Assembly: GCF_003149085.1 (NCBI RefSeq)
Contig: NZ_QGDT01000011.1
Span: 124,001 to 188,000, forward strand
Direction of reading: 5' to 3'
Length of the DNA stretch: 64,000 nucleotides
Source: Dyadobacter jejuensis
GTDB lineage: Bacteria > Bacteroidota > Bacteroidia > Cytophagales > Spirosomataceae
Shown here: positions 19,272 to 27,333 of the stretch, piece by piece
Layout: every line of letters begins with the position of its first letter
Position numbering within the stretch: position 1 is the stretch's first letter
Notes under the pieces: generated by a model
Told to the model about the DNA's origin: nothing
Seen by the model: the letters and a program-made list of their open reading frames with translations, nothing else
The model's database searches: none
Position numbers and translations under genes: made by a program

Positions 19272-19562
19272 TTAACTGTTTATTTTTGAAATAATTGTAT
19301 TCAATATATTTTTGGGACAGGGCTTCTTCGCGATCTTATCCGCCAGGGAGGTTTTTATACATTTCTCGAGGTTATAGGACTCGATGCAGGGAATACATTT
19401 ATCGATATTCTCCCTAAAATGATCCTTCTCAGCCTCCGTCGCCTGGTCATCCAAAATAGCCTGAATCACCTTCATACACTCGGCATGATGCTCACACTTC
19501 GTCTTCATCTGGGGGGTACTCGCTTCATCTGTCACTGAAGGCGTTTTGATTGACTCATTCAT
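19272..19562 (-). CDS. Small cysteine-rich putative anti-sigma factor
   Basis: 96 residues, no membrane segment. Cysteines are clustered: KCEHHAEC, DHFRENIDKCIPC and KKPC. The His-x7-Cys-x2-Cys group resembles the zinc site of soluble anti-sigma factors. It lies 80 bp downstream of an ECF sigma gene on the same strand, the usual pairing. A redox- or metal-responsive role is inference from the cysteines. The N-terminal 20 residues are Ser/Thr-rich and probably unstructured. Confidence 0.7.
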   Translation of the reverse strand: MNESIKTPSVTDEASTPQMKTKCEHHAECMKVIQAILDDQATEAEKDHFRENIDKCIPCIESYNLEKCIKTSLADKIAKKPCPKNILNTIISKINS

Positions 19563-19641
19563 CTCAATAGGATAATAAATAATGGTATATATGCTCGCTT
19601 GTACCCTATAACCGAATTGCTTACATAAAAAGTTTCAAAAC

Positions 19642-20229
19642 TTATGAATCATATCCCATTGTACTGGCATAGCTTCTTAGTTTTTCTTTCAATAAATTAC
19701 GGGCACGGTGTAACCGAGAGCGAACAGTCCCTATCGGAATGTCGAGTATTTTGGCCATTTCCTCGTAGGTAAATCCTTCTATGTCGCATAGGATAATCAC
19801 CGTACGGAAATCGACCGGAAGGGCATTTAAGGCATTGGCTACCTCATCCCCTATCAGCTCCTGAACGGCATCGGCCCGCAGGTCGACGGTATAGGTGGTG
19901 TCGGAGGCTTCTTCAGAATTATACGTAGTCTCTACTTCCTGATAATCGACTTTAGAAGGCTCCTTACTCTTCTTACGATAGTCATTGATAAAGCTATTTT
20001 TTAGTATCCGGAACAGCCATGCTTTTGCATTCGTACCTTGTTCGAAGGACTTGATAAACCGAAACGCCTTGAGGTACGTGTCTTGTACCAAGTCGTTAGC
20101 ATCATCCTCGTCCATCGTAAGACGAAAGGCGAAGTTATACATCGAATCGATATGAGGCATGAACTCCCGGTTGAAAATCTTATAGCGAAGATCATCCGTA
20201 TTATCATTCTTGGCAGGTGTTTCTGACAT
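19642..20229 (-). CDS. ECF-type RNA polymerase sigma factor
   Basis: 195 residues from the ATG at 20229 (MSETPAK). An upstream in-frame ATG at 20289 would add 20 residues that do not look like the family. Region 2 reads FAFRLTMDEDDANDLVQDTYLKAFRFI, then GTNAKAWLFRILKNSFINDYRK. Region 4 reads LPVDFRTVIILCDIEGFTYEEMAKILDIPIGTVRSRLHRAR, the DNA-binding helix-turn-helix. It is paired with the cysteine-rich gene downstream. The acidic linker between the regions is longer than usual. Confidence 0.93.
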   Translation of the reverse strand: MSETPAKNDNTDDLRYKIFNREFMPHIDSMYNFAFRLTMDEDDANDLVQDTYLKAFRFIKSFEQGTNAKAWLFRILKNSFINDYRKKSKEPSKVDYQEVETTYNSEEASDTTYTVDLRADAVQELIGDEVANALNALPVDFRTVIILCDIEGFTYEEMAKILDIPIGTVRSRLHRARNLLKEKLRSYASTMGYDS

Positions 20230-20430
20230 GGCAACGATCATAGAAATGCTGAATTTACAAAGATTAATAACAGCTCCAAACCATAGCATCTAAAAATTGA
20301 CAAATGGTTGGTCAGGCGGTCCCTCCGTCCGAATTTTGATGAAGAATAAGGTACACCTACTTCAGCAATAATTAAATGTACCTACATCAAATACCGAGCC
20401 AACGGGGGCAAATCCCGCCATAATGTCATA

Positions 20431-20934
20431 CTAACGTTTAGAAAAAAGTTCCAGTATTAAAATAAATACGAAAGTTAGCGCGGTGCTCGCTACGATACGG
20501 ACCAAAGAATAAAGAATCATTCCAACATCGTTGATTTCCAGTAGAAACAACACTGCTGAATGAATAAAAATAAGCGGCAACATATAGCCGGTAAACGAAA
20601 AGAATCCCTGGGACCTAATGCCAATCTCCAGCCGATCGTCCCCCTTACTCTCCATTTGGTAATGCAACAGAAAGGGCCTCAAATAGGCTACCAAGACCGT
20701 AGCCGCTGCATGCATCCCCAAGGTATTTGAAAATACATCGACGAGTATCCCCACCAAAAAGCCAATCAGCAAAAGATAAAGCCTGTCGGTTTCGATAGGT
20801 AGCAACAGGATGATTCCTATATAAACGAAAGAGAAGGCATAATTGAATAACACCAAGTTGCGCATGAATAGTATCTGCAATACCAGGTAAATAAGTACCA
20901 GTTGGCTGGCTTGGATAATTTGGCGTAAATTCAT
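20431..20934 (-). CDS. mreD: Rod shape-determining protein MreD
   Basis: 167 residues, about five membrane segments (IIQASQLVLIYLVLQILF, YIGIILLLPI, LLIGFLVGILVDVFSNTLGMHAAATVLVAYLRPF and two more). The GILVDVFSNTLGMHAA motif is typical of MreD. It overlaps mreC by 4 bp (ATGA). It works with MreC and MreB in the elongasome. The usual next genes, PBP2 and rodA, are not downstream here. Confidence 0.92.
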   Translation of the reverse strand: MNLRQIIQASQLVLIYLVLQILFMRNLVLFNYAFSFVYIGIILLLPIETDRLYLLLIGFLVGILVDVFSNTLGMHAAATVLVAYLRPFLLHYQMESKGDDRLEIGIRSQGFFSFTGYMLPLIFIHSAVLFLLEINDVGMILYSLVRIVASTALTFVFILILELFSKR

Positions 20935-21770
20935 TTAGGTTCTTCAATGCTACGTCTTAGCCCCAGTTGTTCCTCAAGTTGATTATTTTTTACCACATAT
21001 ACATACGATAAATTGGCGAAATCGGTTGCTAGGTCTAGAACAATATTATAAAACGTCTGATTTTGATCTACTTCAATCGTCCTTACTCTCCCCACCATAA
21101 TCCCCGCTGGGAAGACGGCGTTTTGGTCGGAAGTAACGGCGGAGTCTCCTTTAATGATCTTGGTATATTTCGAGATATCGATCAAATCGATTTGGGACGG
21201 AACCTTGCCCGACCATTTGGCATAGCCGATCTCATCGCTTCTCAAAAGTTTGGTAGAGACCATAAACTGAGAGTGCAATATAGAAGTAATGATGGAGTAG
21301 TTTTCTGAACAAGTCTGCACTTTCCCAACCACCCCGGTAGCCGAAATTACCCCCATTCCCGGCTCTAAGCCATCCTTGCTGCCCTTATCGATGGTTATAA
21401 AATTGTTTTGATAATGGGTCTCACTATCTACTACTTTAGCGACGGTATACGAGAAGCGGTCGGCGAAGGTAGAATCGGGCAAATAACCGGAAGGCGCATG
21501 AGATGGGTTCTGCTGAGCGAGCAGGGTCACCTGAGCACGCAGCTGGGCGTTTTCTAGGGCCAAGTCCGCATTGATTTCACCTAGACGGGTATATTCCCGC
21601 ACCGTATTGGAGAGGTTGAGGGTCTTGGCCACATAACTATTGGCGGTATTGAAATAGGTAGCGCCCCAATAATTATTATTTCGCACAACGAGCCACATGC
21701 TGAGCACCTCCAGCAAGATAAATACCAGAAAAAACCGATTTCGAATGATGAAATCAACGAGTTGGAGCAT
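20931..21770 (-). CDS. mreC: Rod shape-determining protein MreC
   Basis: 279 residues. An N-terminal membrane anchor (FIIRNRFFLVFILLEVLSMWLV) is followed by a coiled coil (YTRLGEINADLALENAQLRAQV) and a periplasmic beta domain with ITIDKGSKDGLEPGMGVIS and GVVGKVQTCSENYSIITSILH. It links the MreB filament to peptidoglycan enzymes. It lies between mreB and mreD; a strong hairpin stands in the mreB-mreC gap. Confidence 0.94.
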   Translation of the reverse strand: MLQLVDFIIRNRFFLVFILLEVLSMWLVVRNNNYWGATYFNTANSYVAKTLNLSNTVREYTRLGEINADLALENAQLRAQVTLLAQQNPSHAPSGYLPDSTFADRFSYTVAKVVDSETHYQNNFITIDKGSKDGLEPGMGVISATGVVGKVQTCSENYSIITSILHSQFMVSTKLLRSDEIGYAKWSGKVPSQIDLIDISKYTKIIKGDSAVTSDQNAVFPAGIMVGRVRTIEVDQNQTFYNIVLDLATDFANLSYVYVVKNNQLEEQLGLRRSIEEPK

Positions 21771-21789
21771 GGGCTACGCGAATCAGCAG

Positions 21790-21823
21790 TGGGGACAAAG
21801 GACCAATATGCCCTTTGTCCCCA
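21790..21823 (-). other. Intercistronic hairpin between mreB and mreC
   Basis: TGGGGACAAAGG (21790-21801) pairs perfectly with CCTTTGTCCCCA (21812-21823) around a 10-nt loop. No T-run follows in either direction, so it is unlikely to be an intrinsic terminator. It may protect or divide the mreB message from mreCD; this is inference. Confidence 0.7.
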
Positions 21824-21837
21824 CGAACAATGCAGTA

Positions 21838-22863
21838 CTACGAAATTAAAACGGGTTTGTACAATTCCAAATTTTTCAAAACCTCACCAGTACCTCGTAC
21901 AACGGCCTTTAATGGGTCCTCAGCTACATGTACAGGCAGTTTGGTTTTTTGGGCAATACGGCGATCCAAGCCGTGAATCAGGGCCCCACCACCAGTCAGG
22001 TATATCCCATTTTTGAATATATCGGCAGAGAGTTCTGGCGGCGCAATCTCCAGTGCCTTCATCACCCCTTCTTCTATTTTCGAAATTGATTTATCCAAGG
22101 AGTAAGCGATCTCACTGTAGGTGACGCGTATTTCTTTAGGAATACCCGTCATCAGGTCACGCCCTCTGATGAGGTAGTCCTCCAAAGGCACTTCCAGCTC
22201 GGGCGATGCCGACCCAATAGCCATCTTAATGAGTTCGGCGGAGCGCTCCCCGATCAGTAAATTATGTTCTCTACGCATGTAATCGACGATGTCGCGGGTA
22301 AATACATCCCCGGCAATCCTTACGGACTGTTCACATACGATTCCAGAAAGGGCGATAACGGCGATTTCGGTCGTTCCTCCACCGATATCGACGATCATCA
22401 CCCCGTTGGGCTGGGTGATATCGATCCCTATCCCAATGGCAGCCGCAATAGGCTCATGCACCATATATACCTCCTTGGCACCCGCATGTTCACAGGAATC
22501 TTTTACCGCACGCTTTTCTACCTCGGTAATTCCGGAAGGTATACATACCACCATCCGATGCGAAGGAGTAAAAAACCGACTGCCAGTATCTATCATTTTG
22601 ATAAGCCCCCTGATCATCATTTCGGCAGCTGTAAAATCGGCAATCACTCCATCTTTTAAGGGGCGGATCGTTTTTATATTTTCATTGGTTTTTTCATGCA
22701 TTTGCATGGCCGTATGCCCTATAGCAAGCACTTTGCCGGTGGACTTATCCATCGCAATGATTGAAGGCTCATCTACTACCACCGTGTCCTTATAAATAAT
22801 CAGCGTATTGGCAGTTCCAAGGTCAATGGCTATATCACTTGTCAAAAAATCAAACAATCCCAT
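21838..22863 (-). CDS. mreB: Rod shape-determining protein MreB (actin-like)
   Basis: 341 residues, normal length. It forms filaments under the inner membrane that guide cell-wall elongation. Visible: the ATP phosphate-1 motif SDIAIDLGTANTLIY (9-23), VVCIPSGITEVEKRAV, VDIGGGTTEIAVI (phosphate 2) and LTGGGALIHGLDRRIA (adenosine motif). It is first gene of mreBCD on the minus strand, driven by the promoter at 22908-22937. Confidence 0.97.
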   Translation of the reverse strand: MGLFDFLTSDIAIDLGTANTLIIYKDTVVVDEPSIIAMDKSTGKVLAIGHTAMQMHEKTNENIKTIRPLKDGVIADFTAAEMMIRGLIKMIDTGSRFFTPSHRMVVCIPSGITEVEKRAVKDSCEHAGAKEVYMVHEPIAAAIGIGIDITQPNGVMIVDIGGGTTEIAVIALSGIVCEQSVRIAGDVFTRDIVDYMRREHNLLIGERSAELIKMAIGSASPELEVPLEDYLIRGRDLMTGIPKEIRVTYSEIAYSLDKSISKIEEGVMKALEIAPPELSADIFKNGIYLTGGGALIHGLDRRIAQKTKLPVHVAEDPLKAVVRGTGEVLKNLELYKPVLIS

Positions 22864-22907
22864 ATATATACTTAAAATATTTTAACTCGTCCAGAATAAA
22901 AAGTACG

Positions 22908-22937
22908 CAAAATTACAGATTATTACCCACAAACAAA
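22908..22937 (-). promoter_or_regulatory. Candidate promoter of mreBCD
   Basis: On the minus strand, TTTG (22934-22937), 18 bp, then TAATTTTG (22908-22915), a match to the Bacteroidota TTTG / TAnnTTTG consensus. Initiation near 22901 would give a leader of about 38 nt. Confidence 0.55.
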
Positions 22938-23042
22938 GGCATTTAAAAAATTTAGCACAGCGGGTCTTTTAATCAAATTATAAGGACCTTAGGCAGCTAT
23001 GGTTCCAAGAATTTGTAAAACCTGCGTACCTTTGTTTTTACT

Positions 23043-24545
23043 ATGGGAATCAAAGCACTTTTAAGCCAACCCTTGGCTCAATATATCGTCAATCAACAGA
23101 AAATTTGGATGGCCAATAGTCTTCAAGTTCAAGAAAACTGGAGGCAAAAATTGGTACATACCAGTCTTAAAACGAAATTTGGTAAAGATCATTTCTTTAA
23201 AGATATTAAAAACTATTCTGACTTTAAAGAAGCCGTCCCCATTCACGATTATGAGGACCTCAAAGGCTATATTGAGTTACTAAAAGCGGGAGAACCCGAC
23301 ATACTATGGCCGGGTAAGCCCTTGTATTTCGCCAAAACTTCGGGGACTACCTCAGGCACCAAATACATCCCCATTACCCGCGACTCGATCTCCAACCATA
23401 TCGACTCGGCTCGTAATGCCATTTTGAATTATGTGGCTGAGACCAACAATTCGGCCTTCCTCGACAAAAAGCTGATATTTTTGTCGGGTAGCCCTACCCT
23501 AACCGAAACGGGAGGAATACTCACGGGCAGGCTGTCGGGAATCTCTAACCACCATGTGCCGGGCTACCTCAAGTCGAACCAGCTCCCATCCTATACCACC
23601 AACTGCATCGAAGATTGGGAAGAAAAGCTTGAAAAAATTATTGACGAGACCCTCGGCCAGCCCATGTCGTTGATTTCGGGGATACCTCCATGGGTACAAA
23701 TGTATTTTGACAGAATCATAGCCCGAACCGGTCGGCCTATCAAGGATGTTTTTCCAGACTTTTCGTTGTTCATCTATGGAGGGGTCAATTTTGAGCCGTA
23801 CCGCGCCAAGCTTTACGAATCTATAGGAAAGCCCATCGATTCCATAGAGCTTTATCCCGCTTCCGAAGGCTTTCTGGCTTACCAGGATATGCAAAATGAA
23901 CCGGGAATGTTACTGCTATTAAACACAGGAATTTTCTTTGAGTTTATACCAGTAGAAAATTACTACGACGAAAAACCAGTCCGGCTTTCTATAGAAGAAG
24001 TTGAGATTGGCAAGAACTATGCCCTAATCATCAATAGCAATGCCGGCCTATGGGGATATTCTATAGGCGATACGGTCAAATTTGTCTCTAAAGACCCTTA
24101 CCGGATCGTTGTAACGGGGCGTATCAAACATTTTATATCGGCTTTTGGGGAGCATGTTATTGGCGAAGAAATAGAGAAGGCCTTGCAATACGCCATGTCC
24201 AGACAACCCGGAGTAGAAGTAGTAGAATGTACCGTTGCCCCGATGGTCACCCCGTCGGAGGGGCTTCCCTACCACGAATGGCTCATAGAATATGCCCGCG
24301 AACCGGAACATCCCGAACAGTTTGCTGCCGACCTAGATCGTAAACTTGCCGAGCTAAATACCTATTACGACGACTTAATAACGGGAAGTATACTCAAGCC
24401 CCTGGTCATAAAAAAACTACGCAGCAATGCCTTTATCGACTACATGCGCTCCAAAGGGAAACTAGGAGGACAAAACAAGGTCCCCCGACTCTCCAACGAC
24501 CGAGCCATTGCCGATGAGCTAATCCGTATCGGCGGCCTGGCCTAA
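23043..24545 (+). CDS. GH3 auxin-responsive-family acyl-adenylating enzyme
   Basis: 500 residues. The ANL-type adenylation motif FAKTSGTTSGTKYIPITRDS lies near residue 98. FIYGGVNFEPYR, ELYPASEGFLAYQ and GLWGYSIGDTVKFVS followed by TGRIKHFISAFGEHV are the later adenylation motifs of the GH3 fold. Plant GH3 enzymes join amino acids to acyl acids. Bacterial members occur widely in Bacteroidota with unknown substrates. A TACCTTTG -7 box sits at 23027-23034, almost touching the start, giving a very short leader. dxr follows after 46 bp. Confidence 0.9.
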   Translation: MGIKALLSQPLAQYIVNQQKIWMANSLQVQENWRQKLVHTSLKTKFGKDHFFKDIKNYSDFKEAVPIHDYEDLKGYIELLKAGEPDILWPGKPLYFAKTSGTTSGTKYIPITRDSISNHIDSARNAILNYVAETNNSAFLDKKLIFLSGSPTLTETGGILTGRLSGISNHHVPGYLKSNQLPSYTTNCIEDWEEKLEKIIDETLGQPMSLISGIPPWVQMYFDRIIARTGRPIKDVFPDFSLFIYGGVNFEPYRAKLYESIGKPIDSIELYPASEGFLAYQDMQNEPGMLLLLNTGIFFEFIPVENYYDEKPVRLSIEEVEIGKNYALIINSNAGLWGYSIGDTVKFVSKDPYRIVVTGRIKHFISAFGEHVIGEEIEKALQYAMSRQPGVEVVECTVAPMVTPSEGLPYHEWLIEYAREPEHPEQFAADLDRKLAELNTYYDDLITGSILKPLVIKKLRSNAFIDYMRSKGKLGGQNKVPRLSNDRAIADELIRIGGLA

Positions 24546-24591
24546 TAACCCTTATTATCTGCCTAAATTAAACTCAAGAGCCTAGCAAAAC

Positions 24592-25761
24592 ATGAATAAA
24601 AAAGGAATAGCCATACTTGGATCGACTGGATCGATAGGAACCCAGGCGCTGGAAGTAATCGCCGCCAACCGAAGTTTATTTCGGGTAGAAGTCCTCACGG
24701 CCCATTCCAATGCCCGGCTTTTGATACAACAAGCACAGAAATTTAAGCCTAAAACGGTGGTAATTGGCTCCGAAAAGGCATATCAACTGGTTTATTCCGC
24801 CTTAGCCGAATTGCCCATAAAGGTCCTATGTGGCAGCGAAGCCTTGGCTGAGGTAGTGGAGCACCCTGGTATCGATATTGTTCTTACCGCCATGGTAGGC
24901 TACTCGGGCCTGTTACCGACTATTCGGGCCATCGAAGCGGGCAAGGATATTGCCCTAGCCAACAAGGAAACCCTGGTGGTTGCTGGAGCCCTGATTACCC
25001 GCTTGGCCAAGGAGAAAGGGGTACGCATTCTCCCTGTAGACTCGGAGCATTCCGCCATTTTCCAGTGCCTGGTAGGAGAGGCCGAAAATTCTATTGAGAA
25101 AATTATACTGACAGCCTCTGGTGGTCCGTTCAGAGGGAAGGACAGGGCCTACCTCGCCGGGGTCACGAAGGCCCAAGCGCTGAAACACCCTAATTGGACC
25201 ATGGGAGCGAAAATCACCATCGATTCGGCCACCCTGATGAACAAGGGATTGGAGGTCATAGAAGCCAAGTGGCTGTTCGACTTAGCCGACAGCCAGATCG
25301 AGGTCATTGTGCACCCTCAGAGCATCATACACTCTTTGGTACAATTCGACGACGGAAGCATGAAGGCCCAAATGGGGCTTCCCGACATGAAATTACCCAT
25401 ACAATACGCCCTGGGGTACCCCCGCAGGTTACCGTCAGATTTCCCAAGATTCAATTTCCTGGATTACCCGACATTAACTTTCGAAAAACCAGACATGGAG
25501 ACCTTCCAAAACCTTGAATTGGCCTTTTTGGCATTAAAAAAAGGAGGGAACTTGGCTTGTATTCTGAATGCTGCGAACGAAATAGCCGTAGAAGCGTTTT
25601 TAGAAGACAGGATCGGTTTTTTAGAGATCTCTGATATTATAGTAACGGCCATGGCCAAGGTCCCCTTCGTGAAGGATCCTTCTATAGAGGATTATGTTCA
25701 GACCGACGCCGCCACTAGAGACTTGGCCCTCTCACTTATTGCTAATAGTACTGTATCATGA
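24592..25761 (+). CDS. dxr: 1-deoxy-D-xylulose 5-phosphate reductoisomerase
   Basis: 389 residues. It converts DXP to MEP with NADPH, second step of the MEP isoprenoid pathway; dxs is in this window at 53467. N-terminal GSTGSIGTQALEVI binds NADPH. IDIVLTAMVGYSGLLPTIRAIEAGKDIALANKETLV and PVDSEHSAIFQCL hold active-site Lys, Asp and Glu. SGGPFRG, then SATLMNKGLEVIEAKWLF and EVIVHPQSIIHSLVQ complete the site. Stop and the next start overlap (ATGA). Confidence 0.97.
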   Translation: MNKKGIAILGSTGSIGTQALEVIAANRSLFRVEVLTAHSNARLLIQQAQKFKPKTVVIGSEKAYQLVYSALAELPIKVLCGSEALAEVVEHPGIDIVLTAMVGYSGLLPTIRAIEAGKDIALANKETLVVAGALITRLAKEKGVRILPVDSEHSAIFQCLVGEAENSIEKIILTASGGPFRGKDRAYLAGVTKAQALKHPNWTMGAKITIDSATLMNKGLEVIEAKWLFDLADSQIEVIVHPQSIIHSLVQFDDGSMKAQMGLPDMKLPIQYALGYPRRLPSDFPRFNFLDYPTLTFEKPDMETFQNLELAFLALKKGGNLACILNAANEIAVEAFLEDRIGFLEISDIIVTAMAKVPFVKDPSIEDYVQTDAATRDLALSLIANSTVS

Positions 25762-26207
25762 AAAGTGAAATTGTTAAGTACCTGTCCGTAGCCTTTGCAA
25801 GTGCCCTGAAGTTTTTTGGGGGGCCTATTACCGGTGTGGTTTTGGAGCTTAACTGGATTGAAACCGCCCTCGCCTCGGCTACCGGGATGATGGCAATGGT
25901 TTTTTTACTTACCTATGTAGGCAAGTGGATTCAACAATTCATTGAAAGGTATCGTAAAGCCCCCAACAAGAGATTTACAAAATCGAATAGAATGGCCGTG
26001 CGAATCTGGAAGAAGTTTGGAATTATAGGGATAGCCTTCTTAACACCTCCCCTCTTTACCCCCATTTTTGGTCCACTGTTAGCGGTAGGGTTTAAAGTCC
26101 CCAAGAATGCCATCTTCCTCTGGATGACCATCAGCGCTATTCTCTGGGGATTCGGAATATCCTTTATCGCCCATAAAATGACCTATTTCCAAAACTGGAT
26201 CCGGTAA
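25758..26207 (+). CDS. Small integral membrane protein of unknown function, coupled to dxr
   Basis: 149 residues, about four membrane segments (LSVAFASALKFFGGPITGVVL, SATGMMAMVFLLTYVGKWI, FGIIGIAFLTPPLFTPIFGPLLAVGF, AIFLWMTISAILWGFGISFI) with a basic loop RYRKAPNKRFTKSNRMAVRIWKK between the second and third. The pattern is like small export or DedA-like proteins, but I cannot name a family. It overlaps dxr by 4 bp. Confidence 0.8.
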   Translation: MKSEIVKYLSVAFASALKFFGGPITGVVLELNWIETALASATGMMAMVFLLTYVGKWIQQFIERYRKAPNKRFTKSNRMAVRIWKKFGIIGIAFLTPPLFTPIFGPLLAVGFKVPKNAIFLWMTISAILWGFGISFIAHKMTYFQNWIR

Positions 26208-26239
26208 TTATCACGAGGGAGAAACCCCTTATAAATGCC

Positions 26240-26274
26240 AAAGGCCAGAATACCTCTAAAGTATTCTGGCCTTT
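26240..26274. terminator. Bidirectional terminator
   Basis: A perfect 14-bp stem (26240-26253 with 26261-26274), 7-nt loop, with A-rich and T-rich ends. It separates the dxr operon from the convergent tpiA. Confidence 0.9.
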
Positions 26275-26294
26275 TGTCTTTTTCGAACAAGCGC

Positions 26295-27056
26295 TTAGCG
26301 CGCCTTGATAATTTCGGTAAAGTCTCTAGACTTCAAAGAGGCTCCACCCACAAGTCCACCATCGATATCGGGGGCTGCAAAAAGTTCGGGAGCACTACTT
26401 GCCGACACGCTTCCACCATACAATATTGATAGTTGGTCGGCCACTTCCTGTCCATACTTTTCGCTCACATGGCTCCGTAACGCCGCATGCATTTCCTGAG
26501 CCTGTTCGGCAGAAGCGGTGAGACCAGTACCAATGGCCCAAATAGGCTCATAGGCTATTACTACAGAGAGGATTTGTTCCTTCGACAGATGGAATAGCCC
26601 TGCGGTAAGCTGGTTTTTCACGAAGCCAATATAATCTTCATTTTGTCTTTGCTCTAAAGACTCTCCACAGCAAAAAATTGGAGCGATATCATGAGCCAAA
26701 GCCACATTTACCTTTTCGGCCAAAATGGCATCGGTTTCATTAAAATATTGTCTGCGTTCGCTATGACCTATCAAAACATACTTCACCCCTATCGACTGAA
26801 GCATAGGCGCCGAGATCTCTCCGGTGTAGGCTCCTGAAAGCTTGTCTGAGACATTCTGTGCCGCTACCGAAAAGTTGGGGGCATCTGCTATATATTTCTG
26901 AATGGTGGTCAGATACAAAGCCGGAGGACATAGGATAACCTGGGCATCGCCAGTAACCTCGTCCTTAGCCATATTCACGATCTCGGAGGTCAGCGCCACG
27001 GCTTCCTCCATCGTTTTATTCATCTTCCAATTACCGGCAACTATTTTATTTCGCAT
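26295..27056 (-). CDS. tpiA: Triose-phosphate isomerase
   Basis: 253 residues, normal length. It interconverts DHAP and GAP in glycolysis. Catalytic Lys in AGNWKMNKT (12), His in IGHSERR (loop 4), Glu in AYEPIWAIGTG (loop 6), and the phosphate-binding YGGSV and DGGLVGGASL. Alone on the minus strand; divergent from the protease gene and its RNA leader. Confidence 0.97.
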   Translation of the reverse strand: MRNKIVAGNWKMNKTMEEAVALTSEIVNMAKDEVTGDAQVILCPPALYLTTIQKYIADAPNFSVAAQNVSDKLSGAYTGEISAPMLQSIGVKYVLIGHSERRQYFNETDAILAEKVNVALAHDIAPIFCCGESLEQRQNEDYIGFVKNQLTAGLFHLSKEQILSVVIAYEPIWAIGTGLTASAEQAQEMHAALRSHVSEKYGQEVADQLSILYGGSVSASSAPELFAAPDIDGGLVGGASLKSRDFTEIIKAR

Positions 27057-27204
27057 ATTTAAATTTTATTGTGGTAAATTCTCCTTCAGCACAACAAAAT
27101 TATCATAATTTCAGGAGATACCTTATTTAAATTTTACTATATCAAAAATCTCTGAAAAACTTGCACTTTTAAAGAATTTTTTGTGTTTATTATAGGTAGA
27201 AAAG

Positions 27205-27300
27205 CGTAAATTTACGTTCTGGCCGATGGACTCCATCGCCAGGCAGCGAGGCATAGTCTTAGAAAGGCTTTCGACTATGCCGAAAAATAAGGTAAAGCCT
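27205..27300 (+). ncRNA. Candidate structured RNA: bulged hairpin plus H-type pseudoknot
   Basis: Three parts can be read. A DNA palindrome CGTAAATTTACG (27205-27216) partly fits a -7 box. Hairpin 1 pairs CTGG-c-CGATGG (27219-27229) with CCATCG-CCAG (27233-27242): ten pairs, one bulged C, a 3-nt loop. Hairpin 2 pairs GGCATAGTC (27250-27258) with GACTATGCC (27273-27281). Its loop carries AGGCTTT (27265-27271), which can pair fully with AAAGCCT (27294-27300) across the A-rich linker GAAAAATAAGGT. An alternative pairing GAGGC (27248-27252) with GCCTC (27297-27301) would compete, so a switch is possible. It lies 33 nt ahead of the protease start. It could be a riboswitch-like 5' UTR or a small RNA. 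It is not one of the RNA families I know. Confidence 0.5.
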
Positions 27301-27333
27301 CTAACAAAATTTTAAGACGAAAAGTAAGCCGCA

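Noticed and set aside
22289-22795. 168-codon plus-strand frame inside mreB
   Set aside because: Shadow of mreB; Ile/Ser-rich and random in look.
27205-27300. Signal recognition particle RNA or tmRNA
   Set aside because: Lacks the SRP GGTCAGG/GGAAGCAGCC loop and the tmRNA ends; only the pseudoknot shape is shared.
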